From assembly GCA_018396565.1 (NCBI GenBank), contig JAGTQO010000025.1:13197-18472 (forward strand): a stretch of DNA of 5,276 nt, in the 5' to 3' direction. Below are positions 1 to 4,937 of this stretch, piece by piece. The DNA is from Candidatus Bathyarchaeota archaeon. Lineage in GTDB: Archaea > Thermoproteota > Bathyarchaeia > 40CM-2-53-6 > RBG-13-38-9. The position numbers were made by a program, and so were the translations under genes. Each line of letters opens with the position of its first letter. Within the stretch, counting starts at the first letter, position 1. The notes beneath the pieces were generated by a model. It saw nothing but the letters and a program-made list of their open reading frames with translations. It had not been told where the DNA came from and ran no database searches.

Positions 1-318
1 CACCCTTACGGTTGGATGTTCAACTTAGTTCCATTCCCACTTTATTCAGGCCCTGAGTTTTCACTCTCAGCATCCGCTAACCCCATAATCTACCCACTAT
101 CCCTACCCGTTGCACTCTTACTTGCACACGAAGCTCTTAAAACAAGAGAAGTTACTCTTAGACTCCTACCTGTCTTTTGGATAGCATTCGTTTACGGACT
201 GTTCTTCATCTTGCCGAGGAAAACGCAGTTCATCTTCTATCTGACTCCTAGCGTTCCAGCGATCGCTCTGCTATTCTCTTACGGGATTATAGAGTTGCTA
301 CATTGCATATCAAAATAG
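1..318 (+). CDS. C-terminal part of a polytopic membrane protein, probably a PMT-type glycosyltransferase
   Basis: The reading frame is open at the left edge and ends at TAG 316-318, so only the last 105 residues are seen. The fragment starts HPYGW and has about three hydrophobic segments (about residues 30-45, 60-78 and 84-107 of the fragment), consistent with a multi-pass membrane protein. The segment around PRKTQFIFYLTPSVPAIALL resembles the C-terminal region of prokaryotic dolichyl-phosphate-mannose-protein mannosyltransferase (PMT/ArnT-like, GT-C) proteins, where an Arg and an aromatic run precede a Pro-containing helix. In that family the enzyme moves sugar from a polyprenyl-phosphate carrier to protein or lipid on the outer face of the membrane. 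The catalytic N-terminal part is outside the window, so the assignment rests on this tail alone. Another polytopic GT-C enzyme is the main alternative. The next gene on the same strand begins 42 nt later. Confidence 0.6.
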   Translation, partial: HPYGWMFNLVPFPLYSGPEFSLSASANPIIYPLSLPVALLLAHEALKTREVTLRLLPVFWIAFVYGLFFILPRKTQFIFYLTPSVPAIALLFSYGIIELLHCISK

Positions 319-360
319 ATTTTTATCCATGGTTCTTAACCAATTAAGGGGGTTCAGGAG

Positions 361-684
361 ATGTCGGTGGCGTTCAGAGACTTTTCGAAGTTAGATATCA
401 GGGTTGGTAGAGTTCTAAGTTCAGAAAGAGTGCCTGGTAAGGATAAACTCTTCAAACTGAATGTGGACCTTGGATCATCTAAGGTAGAGATTATTGCCGG
501 TGGTGGCGAGTACTATAGACCTGAGGACCTTGTCGGAACCAACCTAATAGTCGTTGCAAACCTAGAACCGAAAATTATCGCAGGGATAGAATCAAGAGGC
601 ATGGCTCTGGCCGCAGATCACAATGGTAAGCCTATATGGTTAACTGTCCCGAGTGATGTCCCTCCAGGCACGAAAGTACGCTAA
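361..684 (+). CDS. Stand-alone tRNA-binding OB-fold protein (MetRS beta / Arc1p-like domain)
   Basis: This 107-residue protein is almost entirely one tRNA-binding (EMAP-II/Trbp111-like) OB-fold domain. Visible signatures are DFSKLDIRVGRV (residues 7-18), VPGKDKLFKLNVDLG (24-38, the usual 'ADKLy.l.vdlG' strand), EDLVGTNLIVVANLEP (55-70) and KIIAGIESRGMALAA (71-85). In this family the domain binds tRNA non-specifically. In archaea it is often encoded apart from methionyl-tRNA synthetase as its so-called beta subunit, or works as a free tRNA chaperone. No catalytic synthetase domain is present and the length fits a single domain, so it is not truncated. The ATG at 361 is preceded by a purine-rich AAGGGGG (346-352) at useful ribosome-binding spacing. 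Which synthetase it partners cannot be told from this window. Confidence 0.9.
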   Translation: MSVAFRDFSKLDIRVGRVLSSERVPGKDKLFKLNVDLGSSKVEIIAGGGEYYRPEDLVGTNLIVVANLEPKIIAGIESRGMALAADHNGKPIWLTVPSDVPPGTKVR

Positions 685-705
685 AAAGAAAGACATTAAG
701 AATAG

Positions 706-1605
706 ATGGTAAATATGACTAATAAGATTATAGCGACGGTTGTAATGTTACTAATCTACCTATCCTCGGTCGCGCATCCCGTTGAAGCGGCAAGCATCGA
801 AGTAAGGGTTATGGACCGATATTTAGAAGTCAAGGTCGAGTCTAAAACATTCCAGAACATGACGGCTATGAATGAGGCAAGCATACACGTTAGCGGGATT
901 GATTTGGAACAGGCTGAACAGGCCTTAAGAAATTCGCTGTTGAAAGACTATCCTACCAGAGAAATTTCAAATGTATCGATAATGATTACCTCTAATAATG
1001 TCTGGTTGAACCTTACAATTCAATTCAACCTGAAAGGGGCTATTAGGATTGATCGTGATGTTAAGAGAGTTGATTTGAGTTGGATATCATTTAAAGTGAA
1101 GGAGGATCTGCGGGCTAACAATATAAGTTACAACCTTGTGGGACAAAAATACTTACAACCCTTCATGCGATCTTTTTCAAATGAATCTGAAGTCAAATAC
1201 TACTCTCCAATCTATACACCTGTAGATTCCAAGCTGGCTGCCAACATTGCTGGTAACATAACATCTATCGATCTAACGAGTATAGAGTCTAAAGTAAGTT
1301 CTTGGGTTAGAGAATTTGATGCAGATTCAAAGACCACTATCTGGAAAACTGTTGTAGGAAAGCTCATCGACCTTAGGGCCGAAGTTAAGTCAGGAAATGT
1401 CTCAAGGAACTTTTACTGTTATACTGAGTCGAACGCCCGAGTCAGCATAAATGGGTATGGAGTGGCAATCGATGGGACCCTCCTAGTCGAGACATCCCAA
1501 AACACTCAAGCCACACTCATGCTGATGACAATCGTTGGATTAGCATCGATAACTTCAGCGGTATATTGTTATGAAATAAAGTTAAGGAGGAGGCTGAGGC
1601 TGTGA
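706..1605 (+). CDS. Exported, C-terminally membrane-anchored protein of unknown function
   Basis: I do not recognise the family. The 299-residue protein has a hydrophobic signal-like segment at residues 8-24 ending near VEAAS, a long hydrophilic region, and one hydrophobic helix at about 268-288 followed by the basic tail KLRRRLRL. This predicts a type I topology with the main part outside the cell and the tail inside. The outer part carries seven N-X-S/T sequons (Asn 51, 89, 102, 139, 159, 184, 231), suggesting a glycosylated surface protein. Alternating hydrophobic and polar stretches suggest beta structure around residues 30-145. It begins 21 nt after the tRNA-binding gene and is probably cotranscribed. 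ATG 706 has only a weak purine-rich upstream stretch; ATG 715 (codon 4) is an equally possible start and leaves the signal segment intact. Confidence 0.8.
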   Translation: MVNMTNKIIATVVMLLIYLSSVAHPVEAASIEVRVMDRYLEVKVESKTFQNMTAMNEASIHVSGIDLEQAEQALRNSLLKDYPTREISNVSIMITSNNVWLNLTIQFNLKGAIRIDRDVKRVDLSWISFKVKEDLRANNISYNLVGQKYLQPFMRSFSNESEVKYYSPIYTPVDSKLAANIAGNITSIDLTSIESKVSSWVREFDADSKTTIWKTVVGKLIDLRAEVKSGNVSRNFYCYTESNARVSINGYGVAIDGTLLVETSQNTQATLMLMTIVGLASITSAVYCYEIKLRRRLRL

Positions 1606-1628
1606 AGATATCTTTTAAGATTTTATAT
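1606..1628. terminator. Possible bidirectional termination region between convergent genes
   Basis: The plus-strand surface-protein gene ends at 1605 and the minus-strand deaminase-like gene ends at 1623, leaving 17 nt. The junction holds T-rich plus-strand stretches (TCTTTTAAGATTTTATATAA, 1611-1630) of the kind that end archaeal transcription. It also has short arms TCTT/AAGA around a TT loop (1611-1620) and the palindrome AAGATATCTT (1605-1614). The call rests on position and T-richness only. Confidence 0.3.
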
Positions 1629-2144
1629 AATACGGTCTTTAACCATACGATCCAGATTTCCTTGATTGAATAAAGTTGGGAATTTCTTTTCTATAACAGC
1701 TTTGTACATTGCGGTCTCTTCGTCGGTCATATATTGGAACTGGTATGGGCCTGTGTAGGGTGATGGAGATCCATCACGTGTGATGAATTCTATATGCATA
1801 AGTGGATCCCCCCTCTTGATCACTATTGGTTGCCTATCATTGCTTAAATTCACAAGTTCGAGCGCAAGCCTTCCGATGAAGCCGCTATGCACCTTTGCTG
1901 CATTTAGAAATGACAGACCCATTCTGCCGTATCGACTCTTAGCAGTCAGATGTGCTACCGTGTCTGGTGGAGTGAATACGACCTCATAGGATATTAGATT
2001 CTTATGCTCTAGGTAATGGAGAGTTGTCTCGTCCTTGACTGTAAGAATATACCCATCCCCGTCGAGCAGATTACTGTCGTATGGGTATATTACTTTATAT
2101 TTTTCAATCATCTCGACGAGTTTATTCTTCCCTATTACGCACAT
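1623..2144 (-). CDS. Divergent dCTP deaminase / dUTPase-fold protein
   Basis: The protein has the trimeric dUTPase/Dcd fold signature. With the start at 2144 (173 residues), AKSRYGRMGL (68-77) aligns with the Dcd 'SSLARLGL' motif and keeps its Ser and Arg. GRLALELVN (91-99) keeps the glutamate (Glu96) in the place of the Dcd catalytic Glu. GDPLMHIEFI (112-121) matches the 'G..i.ql.f' strand, and PYTGPYQFQ (129-137) resembles the C-terminal 'Y.GkYqgQ' segment that covers the nucleotide. Dcd deaminates dCTP to dUTP; related enzymes hydrolyse dUTP. Unusually, the near-invariant Asp-Pro-Gly before the glutamate strand reads HSG (86-88), so activity is uncertain. An in-frame ATG exists at 2177 (184 residues), overlapping the upstream stop. 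ATG 2144 is preferred because a strong GGGAGGAG lies 6 nt upstream and the family's N-terminus aligns from there. Confidence 0.75.
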   Translation of the reverse strand: MCVIGKNKLVEMIEKYKVIYPYDSNLLDGDGYILTVKDETTLHYLEHKNLISYEVVFTPPDTVAHLTAKSRYGRMGLSFLNAAKVHSGFIGRLALELVNLSNDRQPIVIKRGDPLMHIEFITRDGSPSPYTGPYQFQYMTDEETAMYKAVIEKKFPTLFNQGNLDRMVKDRII

Positions 2145-2150
2145 ACACTT

Positions 2151-2158
2151 CTCCTCCC
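2151..2158 (-). promoter_or_regulatory. Strong ribosome binding site that favours the 2144 start
   Basis: On the minus strand the sequence reads GGGAGGAG, then AAGTGT, then ATG. It is the best Shine-Dalgarno match near this gene. It lies inside the longer reading frame from 2177, whose own upstream sequence (CCGGACTA) has no comparable site. Confidence 0.65.
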
Positions 2159-2176
2159 ATTCTTCGATAGAATTCA

Positions 2177-2719
2177 TTAGTCCGGTATAGGACTTATCTC
2201 GAAGAAGACTTTAGGCTTACTTATATTTATTGCACGGTAGTCTGCTGTGAGCTTCAACTTCAATATAGTCTCTGAGCCTGACTTGACAGAAAATCGGTAA
2301 TCGACGATAACGAATCTCGGTATACTTTCAACATTTAGTGTGGTTCCGTTTACCACAGCGCTGGAGTTTCCAAACCTAAGAAAGACCCTGTCATACTCCC
2401 CGACTGGAACGGTTGGTGTACTGAAGATTACTCCAGGGTTGTTTGAAAATCTTATAATGTCTACGCTCGCAGTGTTATAAATTATTGGAACCCATCCGCT
2501 ATCGTTTCTTTCATTGGCTAAGTGTATCCTGATCTCGCTAAAGGATACATATAGGTTGGTGACCCCTGTAATTATTATGGGTCCTAGGGGTGTCTCTATC
2601 GGAGGTGCCTGACCATATGATGCTGTCACTGAAACTGTCCCAGTCGCCGTTGTGGGATAAAGAAGGACGATCAATATAACTAATAGTAGAAATACGGAAA
2701 ACACTTGTCTGGAGCCCAA
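2177..2719 (-). CDS. Exported DUF4382-like protein
   Basis: The 180-residue protein starts with TTG and has a signal-like hydrophobic segment at residues 7-21 followed by TTATG, so it is probably exported. The mature part resembles the DUF4382 family, a beta-sandwich domain of unknown function in secreted bacterial and archaeal proteins. Matching points are the 'v.vtf.~i.vh' strand (NLYVSFSEIRIHLAN, 55-69), the GW with a following hydrophobic strand (GWVPII, 75-80), VDIIRF (86-91), and the VPVGEYDRVFLRF segment (104-116), typical of 'l..G.Y..irl'. A second repeat-like strand set follows (RFSVKSGSETILKLKLTADY, 142-161). It has four N-X-S/T sequons (Asn 72, 118, 124, 165). The stop TAA shares a base with the ATG at 2177, and the deaminase-like gene follows on the same strand, so the two are probably cotranscribed. 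GTG at codon 6 is an alternative start. Confidence 0.7.
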   Translation of the reverse strand: MGSRQVFSVFLLLVILIVLLYPTTATGTVSVTASYGQAPPIETPLGPIIITGVTNLYVSFSEIRIHLANERNDSGWVPIIYNTASVDIIRFSNNPGVIFSTPTVPVGEYDRVFLRFGNSSAVVNGTTLNVESIPRFVIVDYRFSVKSGSETILKLKLTADYRAINISKPKVFFEISPIPD

Positions 2720-2875
2720 ACTTACCTATCCTCTCCTGGCGTTTTCCAATTCTTATAGTTCGGTTCTAAATATTGGATTCATTCTACTATGAAAACGTTA
2801 CTAGACTAATAGCAGTCGAGGTGTAAACCGTAAACTAGTTAAAGCTGCTTTGTGAAGTATTATTTGGTATAAAAA
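2720..2875. promoter_or_regulatory. Divergent promoter region
   Basis: These 156 nt separate two genes that point away from each other, so both promoters should lie here. For the plus-strand gene, AGTTAAAG (2837-2844) is about 35 nt before ATG 2876, which would give a leaderless or nearly leaderless transcript. For the minus-strand gene, CTATAAG (about 2753-2759) lies a similar distance before TTG 2719. On the minus strand an AGGAGAGGATAGGT stretch precedes that TTG and may act as its ribosome binding site. The TATA calls are by eye only. I see no RNA gene or long repeat. Confidence 0.45.
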
Positions 2876-3106
2876 ATGGTTGACAGAATACTTACGAAAT
2901 TGACAGTTGTTAGAAAAAAGGATAAACAAGGTTTACCAGCATACAGATCTCCAAGAATATACTTACCGACGAAGTTCGTTGACGATTCCGCTTTTCCTTT
3001 TAGAGAGGGTCAACCTCTTTTGGCGAAGATTGTGGGAGAGAAACTTATTTTTGAGAGAGTCCAGAAACCTAAGCGTAAGAGGAGGTCTAAACCGACCAAC
3101 TTATAG
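2876..3106 (+). CDS. Small AbrB/SpoVT-like (swapped-hairpin) protein with a basic tail
   Basis: The 76-residue protein has the layout of one AbrB/MazE/SpoVT half-barrel: a strand with RIYLPTKFVDD (27-37, like the family's 'r.i.lP..~.~~'), then FREGQPLLAKIVGEKLIFER (42-61, like 'f.~Gd.v.v.i.~~.l.i~~'). Proteins of this family dimerise through swapped hairpins and usually bind DNA as antitoxins or transcription regulators. The C-terminus is strongly basic (KPKRKRRSK, 64-72), which also fits nucleic-acid binding. There is no clear leader: ATG 2876 sits in an A-run right after a likely promoter. No toxin gene is recognisable next to it, so an antitoxin role is not supported. The 140-residue gene follows after 33 nt on the same strand. 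Family membership is judged from pattern only. Confidence 0.6.
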   Translation: MVDRILTKLTVVRKKDKQGLPAYRSPRIYLPTKFVDDSAFPFREGQPLLAKIVGEKLIFERVQKPKRKRRSKPTNL

Positions 3107-3139
3107 ACGAGGTTAATATTCATCGTAGAGGATGTTGGT

Positions 3140-3562
3140 ATGGTAAGTATAAGGGTCTTCGTGACTCAGATATCAGGGGAGAGGCTTTGGGGTATTGACG
3201 CTTCACTCCCACCGGAGGTGCAGATCGCAATAAACGTCAACCTTCTAGGTTTCGAAAGAAAATCTGCCAGTATCGTAGAGGCACCATTTGTATTTACGGT
3301 TTCATTTACCCCCTCAGTGGCTCAGATAAGCATCAAGGGAAGGGCCCAGACGATAGGGGAAGAAAATGAACTGAATAAAATAATTGAAGACTACAAGAAT
3401 AGAAAGCCACCGCCACCCTTTATCGCTCAAGCAATCTCTAACGCTGCTGTTGCTGAGGCTATAGTGATCGCTAAGACTATAGGTGTTCCCCCACCTATAC
3501 CACCTATTTCAATTCCTGAAGAACAGCAGAAACCAAGACCTGATGCCAGATACACCGCGTAG
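3140..3562 (+). CDS. Conserved-looking 140-residue protein, possibly SecB-like fold, proline-rich C-terminus
   Basis: No certain family. The first 80 residues alternate as beta strands (VSIRVFVTQISG, 2-13; QIAINVNLLGF, 28-38; FVFTVSFTPSVAQISIKGRAQTIG, 50-73). They are followed by an acidic helix (EENELNKIIEDYKNRK, 74-89), the tetraproline PPPP (90-93), an Ala-rich helix (FIAQAISNAAVAEAIVIAKTIG, 94-105 and on) and VPPPIPPISIP (106-116). This order of strands, helix, then Pro-rich end recalls SecB-like chaperone-fold proteins of archaea, but the match is weak and only by memory. There is no signal peptide or membrane helix, so it should be cytosolic. The ATG at 3140 follows GAGG (3128-3131) by 8 nt, a good ribosome binding site. 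It lies 33 nt after the AbrB-like gene and is probably cotranscribed with it. Confidence 0.75.
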   Translation: MVSIRVFVTQISGERLWGIDASLPPEVQIAINVNLLGFERKSASIVEAPFVFTVSFTPSVAQISIKGRAQTIGEENELNKIIEDYKNRKPPPPFIAQAISNAAVAEAIVIAKTIGVPPPIPPISIPEEQQKPRPDARYTA

Positions 3563-3563
3563 G

Positions 3564-3608
3564 CCTCCAATTTTTCGAAGAATTGTGATCGCTACGATAA
3601 ATTGGAGG
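3564..3608 (+). repeat. Perfect 10-bp inverted repeat directly after a stop codon
   Basis: CCTCCAATTT (3564-3573) pairs exactly with AAATTGGAGG (3599-3608) across a 25-nt loop. The loop holds two smaller palindromic parts: TTCGAA (3574-3579) and ATCG-CTA-CGAT (3588-3598). A competing hairpin is possible at 3569-3584 (AATTTTTCGAAGAATT). The left arm begins one base after the TAG of the 140-residue gene. No long T-run follows the right arm, so it is not a classic intrinsic terminator. Confidence 0.7.
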
Positions 3609-3630
3609 ATAACCAGTCGTTACTTGCTAC

Positions 3631-3659
3631 AGAGAACTTTTTGGTTTCCAACTTTCTCT
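3631..3659 (+). repeat. Imperfect hairpin
   Basis: Outer arms AGAGAA (3631-3636) and TTCTCT (3654-3659) enclose an inner stem TTGG (3641-3644) / CCAA (3648-3651) with a TTT loop. An asymmetric internal loop (CTTT against CT) separates the stems. It lies 22 nt after the 10-bp inverted repeat. Confidence 0.5.
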
Positions 3660-3678
3660 ACGCCTCTCAATCAGCTAG

Positions 3679-3740
3679 TGCAATTATAGTTGCCCAAAAT
3701 ATTCATTATTGCAAAAGCGTATATGCAACCTATATTGCAA
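3679..3740 (+). repeat. Cluster of TGCAA words, two as the palindrome TTGCAA
   Basis: TGCAA occurs at 3679, 3710, 3724 and 3736, and again at 3803 just inside the next gene. The copies at 3710 and 3736 are within the self-complementary TTGCAA and share the longer word ATTGCAAAA (3708-3716 and 3734-3742). Two TATA-like sequences lie between and beside them. This arrangement could be an operator for the gene at 3789, but AT-rich sequence makes some repetition expected. Confidence 0.35.
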
Positions 3741-3788
3741 AAATGGTCAGTGTCGGCAAAACTAGTAGATGTCCGGCTGTGAGGTTTA

Positions 3789-4253
3789 ATGGTCAAAAAA
3801 AGTGCAACTAAGAGTGCACATAAGCCTCTACGTGGAATACACTTCGACAAGGATTCACTCTCGATGAACCTATATTCTGACTTTGCGAGCATCATCTATC
3901 CAGCCAACACTAAGCAACGTGTGATACTACATTTCCTAATGGAGGAACTTAAAAAAAGCAGGGGGTACTTTTCAAAACATGCGTTGAACACCTTTGCAAC
4001 CAAAATTAAGAATGGAAGCTTCATCTGGAGGAACAGACCATTCACGGCATCCAGGAGGCTAGTTTACTATGTTTGGAAGGACATGTTACGCATGGGGATG
4101 GTTTCTTGGAGCAAGAGATACGTAGGTAACTCTCTCAAAGAAGGTTTCTTTGTGGAGTTTCAAGAATTCAGGAAGAATCTAATAAAGATATCAGATAGAT
4201 GGGAACGAGAATTCGCCATATCCGAACCTGATCAAAGTTCAGGAAATGATTAG
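3789..4253 (+). CDS. Basic protein of unknown family, possible winged-helix DNA-binding core
   Basis: I do not recognise this 154-residue protein. It begins with a Lys/Ser/Thr-rich segment (residues 2-13). The middle looks like three helices: TKQRVILHFLMEELKKS (41-57), YFSKHALNTFATKI (60-73) and PFTASRRLVYYVWKDMLRMGMV (84-105). A likely beta-hairpin follows (SWSKRYVGNSLKEGFFVEF, 106-124), then a helical end and an acidic, polar tail. Three helices followed by a hairpin fit a winged helix-turn-helix, and the FTASRRLVYYVWKDML helix carries basic residues suited to a recognition helix. This is inference from pattern only. There is no signal peptide or membrane helix. ATG 3789 follows GTGAGGTTTA, an acceptable ribosome binding site. 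The upstream gap carries a TGCAA cluster that might be its own operator. Confidence 0.7.
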   Translation: MVKKSATKSAHKPLRGIHFDKDSLSMNLYSDFASIIYPANTKQRVILHFLMEELKKSRGYFSKHALNTFATKIKNGSFIWRNRPFTASRRLVYYVWKDMLRMGMVSWSKRYVGNSLKEGFFVEFQEFRKNLIKISDRWEREFAISEPDQSSGND

Positions 4254-4454
4254 GGTCGTATTTGCAGGTTTCCATTTTTAGAATCGTGATAATATAATTT
4301 ATACGTTACCATTTAGTATTCTTTTTGGTATACCATAATCTTAAGAAATACTCTAGAAGCGCATTTTAATTTTGTTGAATGTTCCAATCGATAAAAATTA
4401 GGCTTGATCAATATTAGATGGTGAATAAATGTCATTTTTCGAATGCGGTAACGG
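4254..4454. other. AT-rich gap between convergent genes
   Basis: These 201 nt lie between the ends of two genes facing each other, so no promoter is required. Plus-strand T-runs (CATTTTTAG near 4273-4281, CTTTTTGG at 4321-4328) could end the upstream transcript. The A-run ATAAAAATTA (4391-4400) reads as TAATTTTTAT on the minus strand, about 55 nt after the PPAT stop, and could end that transcript. Two palindromes are present, TGGTATACCA (4326-4335) and TTGATCAA (4404-4411). No RNA gene or supported coding sequence is visible. Confidence 0.4.
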
Positions 4455-4937
4455 CTAATTTACTTCGAGAATGTGACCTTCCTCATCGATCTGTCCCTTT
4501 CGTATCCTCGTGGAGGATATTGGTGCCCCATCATCAGCTAAAATAAAGTCGCACACATAGATCTGGAGAGGTGGCAGCTTCTTTGAAATTCTAATCTTAT
4601 TGATTTCCAGAGCCCTCTCTAAAGTATCTCCAGTGACAACCAATACTGAGATGGTACTGTCTGAGACTGAAGGCCCAAATGGATCGTCTAGTGGAACTAC
4701 AGTAACCTTACCCAACACATTCAATTCAGATAAAAATGACTTTAATTTATCCAGTCTCTTTTCATAACTATTTACAGAATGGTTCTTCCTCCATCGGGAG
4801 AGGTATTCATCACTGCTTAAACCAATTATGAGCCTATCACCAAGCTGCAGAGCCTTACGTATGAGACTTTTATGACCCTTGTGTAGGTGATCGAATGTGC
4901 CACCCAATGCGACTACGCGTTTGTATTGACCGTTCAC
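4455..4937 (-). CDS. coaD: Archaeal-type phosphopantetheine adenylyltransferase (PPAT)
   Basis: This cytosolic enzyme joins AMP from ATP to 4'-phosphopantetheine, giving dephospho-CoA, the penultimate step of coenzyme A synthesis. The 160-residue sequence is a complete nucleotidyltransferase domain: VVALGGTFDHLHKGHKSLI (8-26) holds the HxGH ATP-binding motif (His19-His22), and ISSTRIRKG (140-148) is the second nucleotide-binding signature. Between them are DDPFGPSVSD (84-93) and VVTGDTLERALEINKIRISKKLPPL (100-124), typical of the archaeal/eukaryotic family rather than bacterial CoaD. Length is normal for archaea and no motif is missing. The start is GTG 4937; no other in-frame start lies between it and an upstream stop. 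A weak GGGGAT precedes it by about 9 nt. It is transcribed divergently from the ubiX-like gene. Confidence 0.93.
   Translation of the reverse strand: MNGQYKRVVALGGTFDHLHKGHKSLIRKALQLGDRLIIGLSSDEYLSRWRKNHSVNSYEKRLDKLKSFLSELNVLGKVTVVPLDDPFGPSVSDSTISVLVVTGDTLERALEINKIRISKKLPPLQIYVCDFILADDGAPISSTRIRKGQIDEEGHILEVN

Larger units (their letters stand above)
3563..3788 (+). other. 226-nt gap with several inverted repeats; possible structured RNA or operator region
   Basis: No credible gene is seen here. The only reading frame of any length begins with TTG, has no family features and runs into the next gene. The gap contains a perfect 10-bp inverted repeat right after the upstream stop codon, a second hairpin at 3631-3659, a short GCAA/TTGC pair (3680-3693) and a cluster of TGCAA words. 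TATA-like GTATAT (3719-3724) and CCTATATT (3729-3736) lie 53-70 nt before the next ATG. It could be a 3' UTR plus a promoter, a structured leader, or a small RNA. No tRNA or C/D-box signature was found. Confidence 0.45.

Noticed and set aside
330..348. Small overlapping inverted repeats (TGGTT/AACCA and CTTAA/TTAAG) before the tRNA-binding gene
   Set aside because: Five-base arms in AT-rich sequence are expected by chance; no riboswitch-like structure is visible.
1780..1989. Plus-strand frame inside the deaminase-like gene
   Set aside because: It is the antisense shadow of conserved Dcd-family motifs.
2907..3116. Open frame overlapping the AbrB-like gene
   Set aside because: It lies in another frame across a gene with recognisable AbrB-like pattern; its translation shows no fold or motif.
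2876..3562. Toxin-antitoxin module suggested by an AbrB-like protein beside another small gene
   Set aside because: The second protein resembles no toxin family (no PIN, MazF or RelE features) and looks like a conserved housekeeping or chaperone-type protein.
3602..3811. 69-codon open frame in the gap before the 154-residue gene
   Set aside because: It starts with TTG inside the right arm of the inverted repeat, has no ribosome binding site at proper spacing, shows no family features and overlaps the better-supported gene start at 3789.
3671..3895. Minus-strand 74-codon frame across the gap and the start of the 154-residue gene
   Set aside because: It is antisense to a better candidate and has no recognisable domain or upstream signals.
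4326..4335. Perfect palindrome TGGTATACCA in the convergent gap
   Set aside because: A single short palindrome with no loop, in a place where no promoter is needed; no further support.
4429..4458. Nine-codon plus-strand frame (MSFFECGNG) near the end of the PPAT gene
   Set aside because: Too short to support, no ribosome binding site, and it overlaps the PPAT stop region.
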